A DNA stretch of 48,130 nucleotides, from contig JABHIW010000022.1 of the NCBI GenBank assembly GCA_018670825.1, forward strand, positions 1-48,130, written 5' to 3'. The DNA is from Candidatus Scalindua sp. (GTDB lineage Bacteria; Planctomycetota; Brocadiia; Brocadiales; Scalinduaceae). Below, piece after piece: positions 35,319 through 43,621 of the stretch. Numbering within the stretch: the first letter of the stretch is position 1; every line of letters begins with the position of its first letter. The position numbers and the translations under genes were made by a program. The notes below the pieces were generated by a model. It was given only the letters and a program-made list of their open reading frames with translations, did not search any database and was not told the DNA's origin.

Positions 35319-36056
35319 TCAATAAATAATAAACCCGTATATCATAACGAAAAGCATAGGGGTTAAGCTTGCAAAGGCAATCAGTCCAAAACCATCGACT
35401 ATAGGATTTCTTCCTCGTATGCAGGAAGCAAGACCCACTCCAAGGGCGGCTACTAAAGGCACAGTAATGGTTGATGTCGTAACACCTCCGGAATCATAAG
35501 CTATCCCGACAATCTCTTCAGGTGCGAAGGCAGTAATGATGGCAACACAAATATATCCTATGATAATAAACCATTGGATTGGCCAACCTTTGACTATACG
35601 GAAAACCCCAATAGAGATGGCTAATCCAACTGAGAATGCAACAGTTATCCGAAGTCCTAAGGCATAGTTCGCAATAGATTTACTCGTGTGTTGAATGGCA
35701 TTTGCCTCAGCCGCAATTTCGCCGGCTTTTTTAGCAACGGCAATCAGGGCTGGTTCAGCAATTGTAGTGGAGAAGCCGATGGTGAATCCAAAGATGAGCA
35801 GCCACCAGATATTTCCCTTGGCAGAGAACTGGAAAGCCATCTTTTCGCCAAGGGGAAACAAACCAATCTCCAGGCCTTGTATAAAGAGGAACAATCCGAC
35901 TAAAACAAAAATCATACCTGAAATAGTAGCGGCAAGGTCCGGAAAAGGTTGCTTAATAACAAATAACTGAAAGGATGTAACGACAACCAAAATCGGCAGG
36001 ATATTTAAAAATACGCTAAATATGTTTTTCGCTAATTTTATAAGAAATGCAATCAT
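35319..36056 (-). CDS. DUF1538 membrane protein, first copy
   Basis: A 245-residue polytopic membrane protein with the same hallmarks as its partner: [25 protein letters not shown] and [48 protein letters not shown]. The two copies share the internal layout of inverted halves. It is the first gene of the four-gene operon. ATG 36056 is the start. Role as subunit of a two-protein ion transporter is inferred from the family and the pairing. Confidence 0.88.
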   Translation of the reverse strand: MIAFLIKLAKNIFSVFLNILPILVVVTSFQLFVIKQPFPDLAATISGMIFVLVGLFLFIQGLEIGLFPLGEKMAFQFSAKGNIWWLLIFGFTIGFSTTIAEPALIAVAKKAGEIAAEANAIQHTSKSIANYALGLRITVAFSVGLAISIGVFRIVKGWPIQWFIIIGYICVAIITAFAPEEIVGIAYDSGGVTTSTITVPLVAALGVGLASCIRGRNPIVDGFGLIAFASLTPMLFVMIYGFIIY

Positions 36057-36072
36057 GGTAATAAGTTATTAC

Positions 36073-36179
36073 TAAGTTTAAAGTGCCTAAAGTTTGAAGT
36101 GAGCTAAAGTTGTGGTAGTTTTTTTTTACTTTAGGCATTTTAGTCACTTCAAACTTAGTTGCGGTTACTCCGCACTATG
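36073..36179 (-). repeat. Dispersed palindromic repeat, copy 2
   Basis: Inverted copy of the element at 9252-9366. The 26-bp core at 36090-36115 is the exact reverse complement of 9324-9349, and CATAGTGCGG lies at the 36179 end. It occupies the gap between the DUF1538 operon and the radical SAM gene. Confidence 0.8.
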
Positions 36180-36222
36180 CTATAAGAACCAGCGTTAGTC
36201 ATTTTGCACTAAAAGCACCGAA

Positions 36223-37350
36223 CTAATGCCATACCCCTGGTATTGGATATCCACAATTTCCGCATTTATTGCCCTTAAGGGAATACTCAAGTATGGTAAA
36301 CCCTACTCTTTTTATGACTGATTTCTTACATCCCGGACAGTATGTGCTCTCCCCGGGATGGCCTGGTACATTACCGGTATAGGGAAAGTTCAAGCCTGCT
36401 TCAAGCGCTATGTTTCTTGCCTTCTCTAATGTATTTGTAGGGGTCGGCGGAAGATTCTTTATCTTGTACGTAGGGTGAAAACGTGTGAAGTGGATGGGTA
36501 CATCAGGACCAAGGTTTTCGTTTATCCATTTGCACATATCCCTGAGCTCCTTTTCACTGTCATTCAGTGTTGGTACCATGAGCATGACAACTTCAAACCA
36601 TATGCCCGCCTCTTTTAATGTGAGAAGAGTTTCAAGTACAGGTTTTAACTCACCGCTACAGGTTTCTTTGTAAAATTTTTCTGTAAATGCTTTAAAGTCT
36701 ATTTTGACAGCACTTAATTCTCTGCATAGTTTAACGAGAGGTTCTTTCTTAATATATCCGTTAGAAATCATTACACTTCCAACACCTTCCTGCTTTCCGA
36801 GTCTGGCAGTATCATACATATATTCATAAAAGACTACGGGTTCGGAATATGTGTAAGCGATAGTGTCACATTTTCGTTCCTGCGCGAATTTTACCACTTC
36901 TTCAGGTGTCATTTTAATGCTGTTGATCTGTTCGGGACGAAATTGTGATATTTGCCAATTCTGGCAAAATTTGCATTCAATATTACATCCTGCCGTCGCT
37001 ATTGAATATGCCTTTGTACCGGGCAGATAGTGGAATAAGGGTTTTTTCTCAATAGGGTCGGCATTTAAAGAGCATACGCGGGAATGGACAAGCGTATAGT
37101 ATTTACCATCACGGTTCTCTCTTACACCGCAATAACCTCTTTCAAGATCTGCTACTTTACAACCTCTTGGACAGAGTTCACACTCTACACGCATCTCCGG
37201 AAGCTGCTTATAATACATCGCCTCTTGTGCGGGAAATTCTTCTTCATACGAACCGGAAGCATTAATTGTAGATATAAAAGGCGCGTATCCTGTACAAAGC
37301 GCACAAGTCCCTGCAATACCATTCTTTAAAAAACCTCTTCTTGTAATCAA
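36223..37350 (-). CDS. AmmeMemoRadiSam-type radical SAM enzyme with Tat-like leader
   Basis: A 375-residue radical SAM protein related to pyruvate formate-lyase activating enzymes. CELCPRGC and GYCGVREN form an N-terminal cysteine module. GCNIECKFCQNWQIS holds the CxxxCxxC [4Fe-4S] motif. The SAM-binding TYSEPVVFYEY and the FEVVMLMVPTLND region follow. A C-terminal CPGC...CGNCGYPIPG zinc-like module ends the protein. Residues 1-25 (TRRGFLKNGIAGTCALCTGYA) fit a twin-arginine export leader, unexpected for an enzyme needing cytosolic reductant. The MEMO and AMMECR1 partners that define the system are not in this window, and the substrate is unknown. Confidence 0.86.
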   Translation of the reverse strand: MITRRGFLKNGIAGTCALCTGYAPFISTINASGSYEEEFPAQEAMYYKQLPEMRVECELCPRGCKVADLERGYCGVRENRDGKYYTLVHSRVCSLNADPIEKKPLFHYLPGTKAYSIATAGCNIECKFCQNWQISQFRPEQINSIKMTPEEVVKFAQERKCDTIAYTYSEPVVFYEYMYDTARLGKQEGVGSVMISNGYIKKEPLVKLCRELSAVKIDFKAFTEKFYKETCSGELKPVLETLLTLKEAGIWFEVVMLMVPTLNDSEKELRDMCKWINENLGPDVPIHFTRFHPTYKIKNLPPTPTNTLEKARNIALEAGLNFPYTGNVPGHPGESTYCPGCKKSVIKRVGFTILEYSLKGNKCGNCGYPIPGVWH

Positions 37351-37455
37351 ATTATCACCTCTTTGATTTATATACTAAAAGTTTATTTTATTTGTTATAT
37401 AATGTCAAGTTGCATGTATACTAAAACCGGTTTGGTTTTTGGCTTTTCCCGTCCT

Positions 37456-37620
37456 CGCCAGAATGCGTCGGGCTGGCGAATGGCCCGGTGGCCGGGTGGG
37501 AAAAAACAAATCTTGGTTGCCTGCCCGACATGTCGGGCAGACGGGCAGTTATCCCCGGACAGAAAACTCCGAGGATCTTACTCGGGCAAAATAGTTTTCG
37601 GTTTTTATCCAAATACCATT
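37456..37620. repeat. GC-rich tandem hairpin region
   Basis: Several consecutive perfect inverted repeats: CGCCAG/CTGGCG (37456-37461, 37473-37478); CCCGG/CCGGG (37484-37488, 37492-37496); the loopless palindrome CTGCCCGACA-TGTCGGGCAG (37521-37540); and GAAAACT...AGTTTTC (about 37562-37600). The GC-rich composition contrasts with the AT-rich flanks. The motif GCCCGA recurs at other intergenic sites in the window. Not a gene. Confidence 0.7.
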
Positions 37621-37791
37621 TTGAGATGGGTATAGCCCTTCCGGGTTTATGCCGATACACATTCCTACATCATATGTTGACAGCATATTATCAAAGTGAT
37701 ACACTTCTCTAGTAATACATTGTACCTGAAAAAACTACGGATTTCATGTTCTTAGCAACAATTCATATTTGAAAGGAAGGTTAAGGGAAGG

Positions 37792-38358
37792 ATGAAAAAG
37801 GGGATAAGTTGTTTCATGTTCTTACTTGTTTTGATTGTGTGTGTTGCTATTACGGCTGTTTCTCATGGTATTGAACTAAATCCGATTAAAGAACGGATTG
37901 AAGATACTATTAAACTTGGCGAATCAAATCCGGGTAAGAAAATATTCGATACAGATCTTGTAAAACCTGCAACTTTTGGTAACTGGCCAAATTATGGTAG
38001 CGGCCTGATAAAGACAAAACTGGTTAATCTTGCGGTAATGTCAGCTATGACGAGAAAGGCAAGAAAGAACTTAAAAGAAGAAGACGCGTACGCAATGATG
38101 GGTTCAGAAGTATTAACAATCAGCTATAGAGGTGGCGAAGATGTTTTCAAGATCAAACTGAGCCAGAACGGCAGATTGATAGAACCGGTAAATATGGTGA
38201 GACCTAATAGGGACAGAAAGGGTGCGAAAGACCACGTCATTTTCTATTCGGTAAGTTTTCCGTATGCAAAACTCGATCTTGAGGAAGAGACCACTATATT
38301 GATTTTAAAGGATTTTGGGGATGAGAAGCATGTAGTTGACTTCTCAAGAATCAAATAA
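37792..38358 (+). CDS. Secreted protein of unknown function
   Basis: A 188-residue protein with a cleavable signal peptide (MKKGISCFMFLLVLIVCVAITAVSHG). The mature part (about 160 residues) has no recognisable motif: NPIKERIEDTIKLGESNPGKKIFDTDLVKPATFGNWPNYGSG, then a DAYAMMGSEVLTISYRGGEDVFKIKLSQNGR beta-rich half and FYSVSFPYAKLDLEEETTILILKDFG. AAGGAAGG precedes ATG 37792. It stands alone. Some resemblance to small periplasmic beta proteins, function not assigned. Confidence 0.6.
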   Translation: MKKGISCFMFLLVLIVCVAITAVSHGIELNPIKERIEDTIKLGESNPGKKIFDTDLVKPATFGNWPNYGSGLIKTKLVNLAVMSAMTRKARKNLKEEDAYAMMGSEVLTISYRGGEDVFKIKLSQNGRLIEPVNMVRPNRDRKGAKDHVIFYSVSFPYAKLDLEEETTILILKDFGDEKHVVDFSRIK

Positions 38359-38712
38359 TTTGTGTCAGGTATTTTGAATCTTATGGGTTTTAAATCTGAA
38401 AAAGACAACAGAGAGACTGGACGCGTGAGTATGATTCAGTTGGCTGTCCGAGAATTTCTGTTACTGCCAGGTTTTTGTATGTACTGTTTTTGTCATACCC
38501 GAATTCCTTTTTTGGGTACCTAACAGGCTCGTTTATCCTAAATTCCTGCTGAAAGCATGCGGGAATGACAGCTTTGAGTTTTTAATCTAAACATGCAAAA
38601 AACTAACTGGACACAGCTGAGTATATCGGTTTCTCGTAAGTTATGCAACCTAAAGGATGCGACTACCCGCCCGAACGTATCGTTCGGTACGGGCGGGCAC
38701 AAATCGCTCAAT
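38359..38712. repeat. Intergenic region with palindromic repeats before folC
   Basis: Contains ATTCCTGC/GCGGGAAT around 38542-38566 and, at 38666-38697, a hairpin CCCGCCC...GGGCGGG with an inner CGAACG/CGTTCG stem. No gene is supported in these 350 bp, and no T-run terminator follows either hairpin. Confidence 0.55.
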
Positions 38713-40071
38713 TTAGGTTAAATTAAGTATTTCCTTCACCTTGCCTGCTAAGAAGAAAGAACCGGTTATGCAGATCAGGTCGTCTTTCTTTGTAATCCTT
38801 TTCGCCTCTTTCAGCGCTTCATCAATATCTTCAATGACTAATGGATCTTTATGATAAAACGGTTTTGCCATAACGGCCATTTGCTCTGGTTCTGCCTCAC
38901 GAGGGTTGCCTGTTCTTGTAAGAATTAAATCGTCAGCGATACAGGTTATCTCTTTCAGAACACCTTCAATATCTTTGTCTTCAGATAAGCCTATTACTAA
39001 TACTAATTTCCTGAAAGAGAAGTTTTCCTGTATTGACTCTCTTAGTATTTTCATTGAAGCTACGGTGTGCGCGGTGTCCACGATAATTAGTGGGTTTTCT
39101 GATATTACTTCAATCCTTGCCGGGCACCTGATATTTGCCAATACGTTTATGATCAGCTCATTGTTAGTCTTTATTGCGCCGGCTTCTGATAAAACTTCTA
39201 GGGCCCCTATAGCGGCAGCACAGTTTTCAACCTGATGTCGTCCGACCAGAGGTAAGAAGATATTATTATAGTTGTTTCTCCATGTTTTTATTTCGCACTC
39301 AGTACCATAAACCCCGTTTCTCTTTGTAACCTTAAGATTGTGAATTAAAATGTCTCTACCAACGAGATACAGATGCGAATTTTTTTCTTTACATGTCTTT
39401 GAGATTACTGCGAGGGCGTCAGACTCCTGTATTGATGAAATTACGGGAATACCCTCTTTGATTATTCCTGCCTTTTCGTATGCGATCTTCTCCAGTGTAT
39501 GTCCCAGTCTGTCAGTATGGTCATAACCAACAGGCGTTATGACGGAAACTTCTGGCAAGATAATATTGGTAGAATCAAGTCTTCCTCCCAAGCCCACTTC
39601 CAGGACCGAAATGTCTGTTTTCTCTCTTTCGAAATAGAGAAATGTAATTGCGGTGACTATTTCAAAGAATGTCGGCATAAGAATGGGATTCTTAAGTGTT
39701 ATCCTATCGATATACGGCTTGAGCATATTTATTAATTCTACAAACATTTTTTGTGAAATCATCTTATCGTTGACTTTCATCCTTTCGCCCAGATATATAA
39801 GATGGGGAGAGGTGAAAAGGCCGGTTTTCAGGCCAAGTGCTTGCAAGGCAGAAGAAATTATTATGGAAGTAGACCCCTTGCCTTTGGTGCCGGTTATGTG
39901 GACAGTGCTTTCTTTTTTATGAGGATTTCCGACGAATGACATCATCTCTTCCATTCTCTTAAGATCAAAGGTGGAGGTGTCATATTTGTACTGTGTAAGT
40001 TTCTCGTAATCTATGGTCTGTAATAAGAACTCTTTTGCCTGTTTATATGAATTGAAAAATTTGGATTTCAT
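38713..40071 (-). CDS. folC: Folylpolyglutamate/dihydrofolate synthase (FolC)
   Basis: FolC adds glutamate to dihydropteroate and to folates. The 452-residue protein has the Mur-ligase-type P-loop HITGTKGKGSTS near residue 60. GLFTSPHLIYLGERMKVN, the LEVGLGGRLDSTN motif and TPVGYDHTDRLGHTLEKIAYEKAGIIKEG are all characteristic. A C-terminal Mur-ligase domain (VDTAHTVASM, LVIGLSEDKD) follows. It is transcribed divergently from aroB. accD, a frequent neighbour in other genomes, is absent. Confidence 0.95.
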   Translation of the reverse strand: MKSKFFNSYKQAKEFLLQTIDYEKLTQYKYDTSTFDLKRMEEMMSFVGNPHKKESTVHITGTKGKGSTSIIISSALQALGLKTGLFTSPHLIYLGERMKVNDKMISQKMFVELINMLKPYIDRITLKNPILMPTFFEIVTAITFLYFEREKTDISVLEVGLGGRLDSTNIILPEVSVITPVGYDHTDRLGHTLEKIAYEKAGIIKEGIPVISSIQESDALAVISKTCKEKNSHLYLVGRDILIHNLKVTKRNGVYGTECEIKTWRNNYNNIFLPLVGRHQVENCAAAIGALEVLSEAGAIKTNNELIINVLANIRCPARIEVISENPLIIVDTAHTVASMKILRESIQENFSFRKLVLVIGLSEDKDIEGVLKEITCIADDLILTRTGNPREAEPEQMAVMAKPFYHKDPLVIEDIDEALKEAKRITKKDDLICITGSFFLAGKVKEILNLT

Positions 40072-40122
40072 AGAATATGTTTATATTAAAAAAAATTTAG
40101 GAGAAACTCCTGGATATTAGCA

Positions 40123-40145
40123 TAAGGTGGGCATTGCCCACCTTA
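40123..40145. repeat. Perfect hairpin repeat between folC and aroB
   Basis: TAAGGTGGGC (40123-40132) and GCCCACCTTA (40136-40145) with a three-base loop. It lies between divergent genes, so it is unlikely to be a terminator. The form resembles short interspersed REP-like palindromes. Confidence 0.7.
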
Positions 40146-40161
40146 CATCTTTTCTTTTTGC

Positions 40162-40190
40162 TTGACAAAAAAATCAACATACTTTACAAC
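40162..40190 (+). promoter_or_regulatory. Sigma-70-type promoter of aroB
   Basis: TTGACA at 40162-40167, a 17-bp spacer and TACAAC at 40185-40190 (4 of 6 to TATAAT). The predicted start of transcription (about 40197) is only a few bases before ATG 40200, and no Shine-Dalgarno sequence is visible. Confidence 0.6.
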
Positions 40191-40199
40191 GTTACCATC

Positions 40200-41276
40200 A
40201 TGAAAGAAATCTTCGTTGATCTCGGTAAGGATAGTTACAATATAATCGTTGATAAGGGTATTCTCAATCAGGTCGGTACACTCATATCAAAGGTAATCAG
40301 TCCCCGGAAAGCTATTGTTGTAACGGATAAAATAGTAGAGCCACTTTACGGGAAAATTGTTCTCGATAGCCTATCTGAATGTAAATTTGATGTCAAGCTG
40401 GTTTCATTGGCTCTTGGAGAAGAACAGAAATCTCTGGCGAAGGCGGAGGAGCTTTACGAACACCTGTTTGATCATGAAATGGATCGAAAATCTCTCATAG
40501 TTGCGTTAGGAGGTGGTGTGCTGGGTGATTTGGCCGGTTTTGTTGCCGCGACATTTATGAGGGGTATACCCTTTGTCCAGGTACCTACTACACTGCTTGC
40601 ACAGGTTGACAGCAGCATTGGCGGTAAGGTTGCCGTAAACCATCCGAGAGGTAAGAACATGATCGGATGCTTCTACCAGCCAAAGGCTGTTTTCATTGAT
40701 ACTGATACCCTCCGGACACTGCCAAAGGCAGAAATAACTGCTGGCATGGTTGAGGTAATGAAATATGGAATGATTAAAGATGCAGCTTTTTTTGAATATA
40801 TAGATAAAAATCTTTCAAAAATCCTGGAGCTTGATTCTGATGCTTTAGAGGAAATTATTTATAACTCGTGTAAAACTAAGGCGCGTGTCGTTGAACTTGA
40901 TGAAACGGAACAGGGAATCAGGGCTATTCTAAATTACGGTCATACAATCGGGCACGCATTGGAGGCCCTGACATCATACAAGAAATATAGACATGGGGAT
41001 GCGGTAGCAATGGGTATGATATATGTGAGCAAGATAGCCAGAGAAATGAATCTTGCGGATGAAACCGTATTAAAAAGACAGGAATCACTTTTTTTGAAAT
41101 TAGGATTAAGTCTAAAAGATACGGAACAGGATCCTCATGATATTGTCAGTAAATTATATCAGGATAAAAAGACGATTGCCGGAAAGCTGAGGTTTGTTCT
41201 TCCCACCAAAATCGGAAACGTCATAATTGATGACAGTGTAAGTGAACAAACTATCCTGAACGCTCTTACCGATTAG
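40200..41276 (+). CDS. aroB: 3-dehydroquinate synthase (AroB)
   Basis: AroB converts DAHP to 3-dehydroquinate in the shikimate pathway, using NAD and a divalent metal. The 358-residue protein has the NAD-binding GGGVLGDLAGFVAATFMRGIPF and the QVPTTLLAQVDSSIGGKVAVNHPRGKNMIG block. ITAGMVEVMKYGMI carries a metal-ligand Glu, and NYGHTIGHALE a metal-ligand His; HGDAVAMGM adds the second His. ATG 40200 is preferred to upstream TTG at 40134, which would run through the hairpin and the promoter. Divergent from folC. Confidence 0.96.
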   Translation: MKEIFVDLGKDSYNIIVDKGILNQVGTLISKVISPRKAIVVTDKIVEPLYGKIVLDSLSECKFDVKLVSLALGEEQKSLAKAEELYEHLFDHEMDRKSLIVALGGGVLGDLAGFVAATFMRGIPFVQVPTTLLAQVDSSIGGKVAVNHPRGKNMIGCFYQPKAVFIDTDTLRTLPKAEITAGMVEVMKYGMIKDAAFFEYIDKNLSKILELDSDALEEIIYNSCKTKARVVELDETEQGIRAILNYGHTIGHALEALTSYKKYRHGDAVAMGMIYVSKIAREMNLADETVLKRQESLFLKLGLSLKDTEQDPHDIVSKLYQDKKTIAGKLRFVLPTKIGNVIIDDSVSEQTILNALTD

Positions 41277-41299
41277 TAATGTAATGTACAGTGAATTCA

Positions 41300-41400
41300 A
41301 AGTTGGTGGGTAATTTGCCCGATTTCGTTAATCAGGCGGGGAAACCCAATACAAAAAAATTAATTATTAAGTGTAGATCGAGTTTCTTACCCGACATTTC
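41300..41400. repeat. Repeat-containing gap between aroB and dprA
   Basis: GTGGGTAATTTGCCCGA...CAGGCGGGG forms an imperfect GCCCGA-type hairpin at about 41305-41343. GTTTCTTACCCGACAT (about 41383-41398) is the exact inverse of the ATGTCGGGTAAGAAAC at 33503-33518. Confidence 0.55.
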
Positions 41401-41414
41401 TTATCAAATTGCTC

Positions 41415-42524
41415 ATGCAAATCATGGATGATTTTGAAGATCTTCTTCGTTTAAATATGATAAGCGGTATAGGTACAATAACCTATCGCCGTCTTATAGA
41501 TCATCTCGGTTCAGTTAAGTCCATATTGAATTGCCCAAAAAACATACTGGAAAAGATGCCAGGCATAGGGCCAAAAATAGCAGAAAGAATCGTAAATGGT
41601 CCAAAGGCTGCTGACGTTGATAAAGAGATTAAACTGGCAGAGAAAAATAATGTAAAGATAGTCCCTTTTTCAAGCGATCAGTTCCCACAAAACCTCAAAC
41701 AAATCTATGATCCGCCGCTTCTGCTCTATATTAAAGGAGATATTATAAAGAGCGATACTCTTGCACTTGCTGTAGTTGGTGCGCGCAGATGCAGTTACTA
41801 TGGCCTGACACAGGCGGAAAGATTCGCACGGCAGCTGGCACAAGTCGGATTTTGTGTTGTAAGTGGAATGGCAAGGGGTATCGATACTAATGCGCATATG
41901 GGGGCAATCAAGGGAAAAGGAAGGACGATAGCCGTGCTGGGTAGTGGTCTTGGAGTAATTTACCCCAGTGAGAATAAGGAACTCTCTGAAAAGATTGCCA
42001 CTCATGGGGCAGTGATTTCTGAATTACCTATGAGCACACCACCCAATAGTCGTAATTTTCCTCCCCGAAACAGGATAATCAGCGGGTTGTCACTTGGAGT
42101 ACTCGTTGTGGAATCTACACTCAGGAGTGGTTCTGCCATTACAGCAAAATGGGCGCTTGAGCATGGAAAAGAGGTATTCGCCGTTCCCGGTAATATAGAC
42201 AGCAATTACAGCAGGGGTACCAATCAACTTATCAAAGACGGTGCAAAACTCGTTGAAGACATAAGTGACATTGTTGAGGAGTTGGGCCCACTTGCCGAAT
42301 CTATACACATAAATGATAGTGAAAAAGTTGCGGACATTAGAAGCCTCACGCTTAATTCACAGGAAAACAAAATATTCTCACTTCTGTCAAGTACGCCTGA
42401 GGCTATCGACGACATTACCGTCAAATCCGGTTTGCCGTCATCAAATGTAGCGAGCATATTGATGATCTTGGAAGTTAGAAGGCTCGTAAAACAACTTTCT
42501 GGAAAAAGATTTGTGAAGGCGTAG
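41415..42524 (+). CDS. dprA: DNA-processing protein DprA (Smf)
   Basis: DprA protects incoming single-stranded DNA and loads RecA during natural transformation. The 369-residue protein has N-terminal helix-hairpin-helix motifs (MISGIGTITYRRLID and MPGIGPKIAERIV). The Rossmann-like DprA core follows: VGARRCSYYGL, SGMARGIDTNAHMGAI, TIAVLGSGLGVIYPSENKEL, FPPRNRIISGLS, VVESTLRSGSAITAKWALEHGKEVFAVPGNI. A C-terminal winged helix (NKIFSLLSSTPEAIDDITVKSGLP) ends it. Starts at 41415 and 41424 are equally possible; none has a good Shine-Dalgarno sequence. Confidence 0.95.
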   Translation: MQIMDDFEDLLRLNMISGIGTITYRRLIDHLGSVKSILNCPKNILEKMPGIGPKIAERIVNGPKAADVDKEIKLAEKNNVKIVPFSSDQFPQNLKQIYDPPLLLYIKGDIIKSDTLALAVVGARRCSYYGLTQAERFARQLAQVGFCVVSGMARGIDTNAHMGAIKGKGRTIAVLGSGLGVIYPSENKELSEKIATHGAVISELPMSTPPNSRNFPPRNRIISGLSLGVLVVESTLRSGSAITAKWALEHGKEVFAVPGNIDSNYSRGTNQLIKDGAKLVEDISDIVEELGPLAESIHINDSEKVADIRSLTLNSQENKIFSLLSSTPEAIDDITVKSGLPSSNVASILMILEVRRLVKQLSGKRFVKA

Positions 42525-42594
42525 CCAGGGGGATTGTTTGGACAGGATGAAAAGGATAATAGTATTGAAGAACATTTAGCTCAATTCTAAGAGT

Positions 42595-43314
42595 TTAAGC
42601 ACCTCTTGCAAGTCTCTCGGCGAGAAACAGTGGCAAATTGGTTTTTTTAATCTTTGCCATTGTTTTGTGATAGTCATACTCTAATCTGATTATTTCTACT
42701 TCCCATTTTTCATCGTCAAATACGGCAAATGAAAGCATTGGAGAACCATCACGAGGTTGTCCTACACTTCCGACATTGACGATTGTTTTATCATCTGTAG
42801 ATAAGGTTGCCGTATTGCTGTTTCTGTGTAACGCACGATAAGAATATATCCCCGGGATATGTGAGTGCCCGACAAAGCAGAGAGAATGCTTCATCTCTAT
42901 CAAGCTTGAATAAGCATTACGAGCGTTAGTAATATATCTCCATAACATCGGATCGTCTGGCGACGAATGTGTATATAATACGTTGTCTTCTTCTATCTGA
43001 AGTGGTAACCTCTTTGTTGCCTCTTTTATTTCTTCGTCCAGAACATCTCTTGTCCATCTTATTGCGTCTCGCGCATACACTGTTATCTGATAATCATAAT
43101 TTGTATCCAGAACAGAGTCCTCGTGATTGCCAAGACATATCTTGTCTGTGAGTGATTCAACTATTTTAAAACATTCTGCCGGATTTGGGCCGTAACCAAC
43201 AATGTCTCCAAGACAGACAACACGTTTTTCTCCTTTCAGTTTGTTAATATATTCCAATACTTTGTTCAGTGCTTCCAGATTTCCGTGAATGTCTGAGATT
43301 ACAATTACTTTCAT
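42595..43314 (-). CDS. Calcineurin-like metallophosphoesterase (YfcE/MJ0936 type)
   Basis: A 239-residue dinuclear metallophosphoesterase. VISDIHGNLEAL, CLGDIVGYGPNPAEC, CLGNHEDSVLD, LYTHSSPDDPM and CFVGHSHIPG give the full set of metal ligands in order. Proteins of this type cleave phosphodiesters in vitro; the physiological substrate is unknown. It is transcribed convergently with dprA and divergently from the glcD-like operon. Confidence 0.9.
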   Translation of the reverse strand: MKVIVISDIHGNLEALNKVLEYINKLKGEKRVVCLGDIVGYGPNPAECFKIVESLTDKICLGNHEDSVLDTNYDYQITVYARDAIRWTRDVLDEEIKEATKRLPLQIEEDNVLYTHSSPDDPMLWRYITNARNAYSSLIEMKHSLCFVGHSHIPGIYSYRALHRNSNTATLSTDDKTIVNVGSVGQPRDGSPMLSFAVFDDEKWEVEIIRLEYDYHKTMAKIKKTNLPLFLAERLARGA

Positions 43315-43413
43315 AATGTAACGTTACTTAATATTAGATAATAGAAACTATAAATTAGAGGGATTTTTGTAGCTTACTATAAACAATAATTTAATGGTTT
43401 AGGATAAGTTTCA

Positions 43414-43448
43414 TACACCATTTCATTATATTATAATGAAATGGTGTA
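43414..43448. repeat. Perfect 17-bp-arm palindrome
   Basis: TACACCATTTCATTATA at 43414-43430 and its exact inverse at 43432-43448 with a single T between. It lies in the 307-bp gap between the divergent phosphoesterase and glcD-like operon, 100 bp from one start and 173 bp from the other. It could be an operator for the oxidoreductase operon or the end of a mobile element; no T-run follows. Confidence 0.75.
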
Positions 43449-43621
43449 CCATAGAGTAAATTTGAAAAAACTAAAAAAAAATTAGTAAAATAAATTTCAT
43501 AACAAACAGCCCAGTAACTACTTAGTGAAATGTGATGTTAAAAAGTTGTGGAAAAAATGTCGTTGTCGTGTTATGAATGATTATAAGGAATATTTTTTAA
43601 ATTACGGTATTTGCAATCCCC

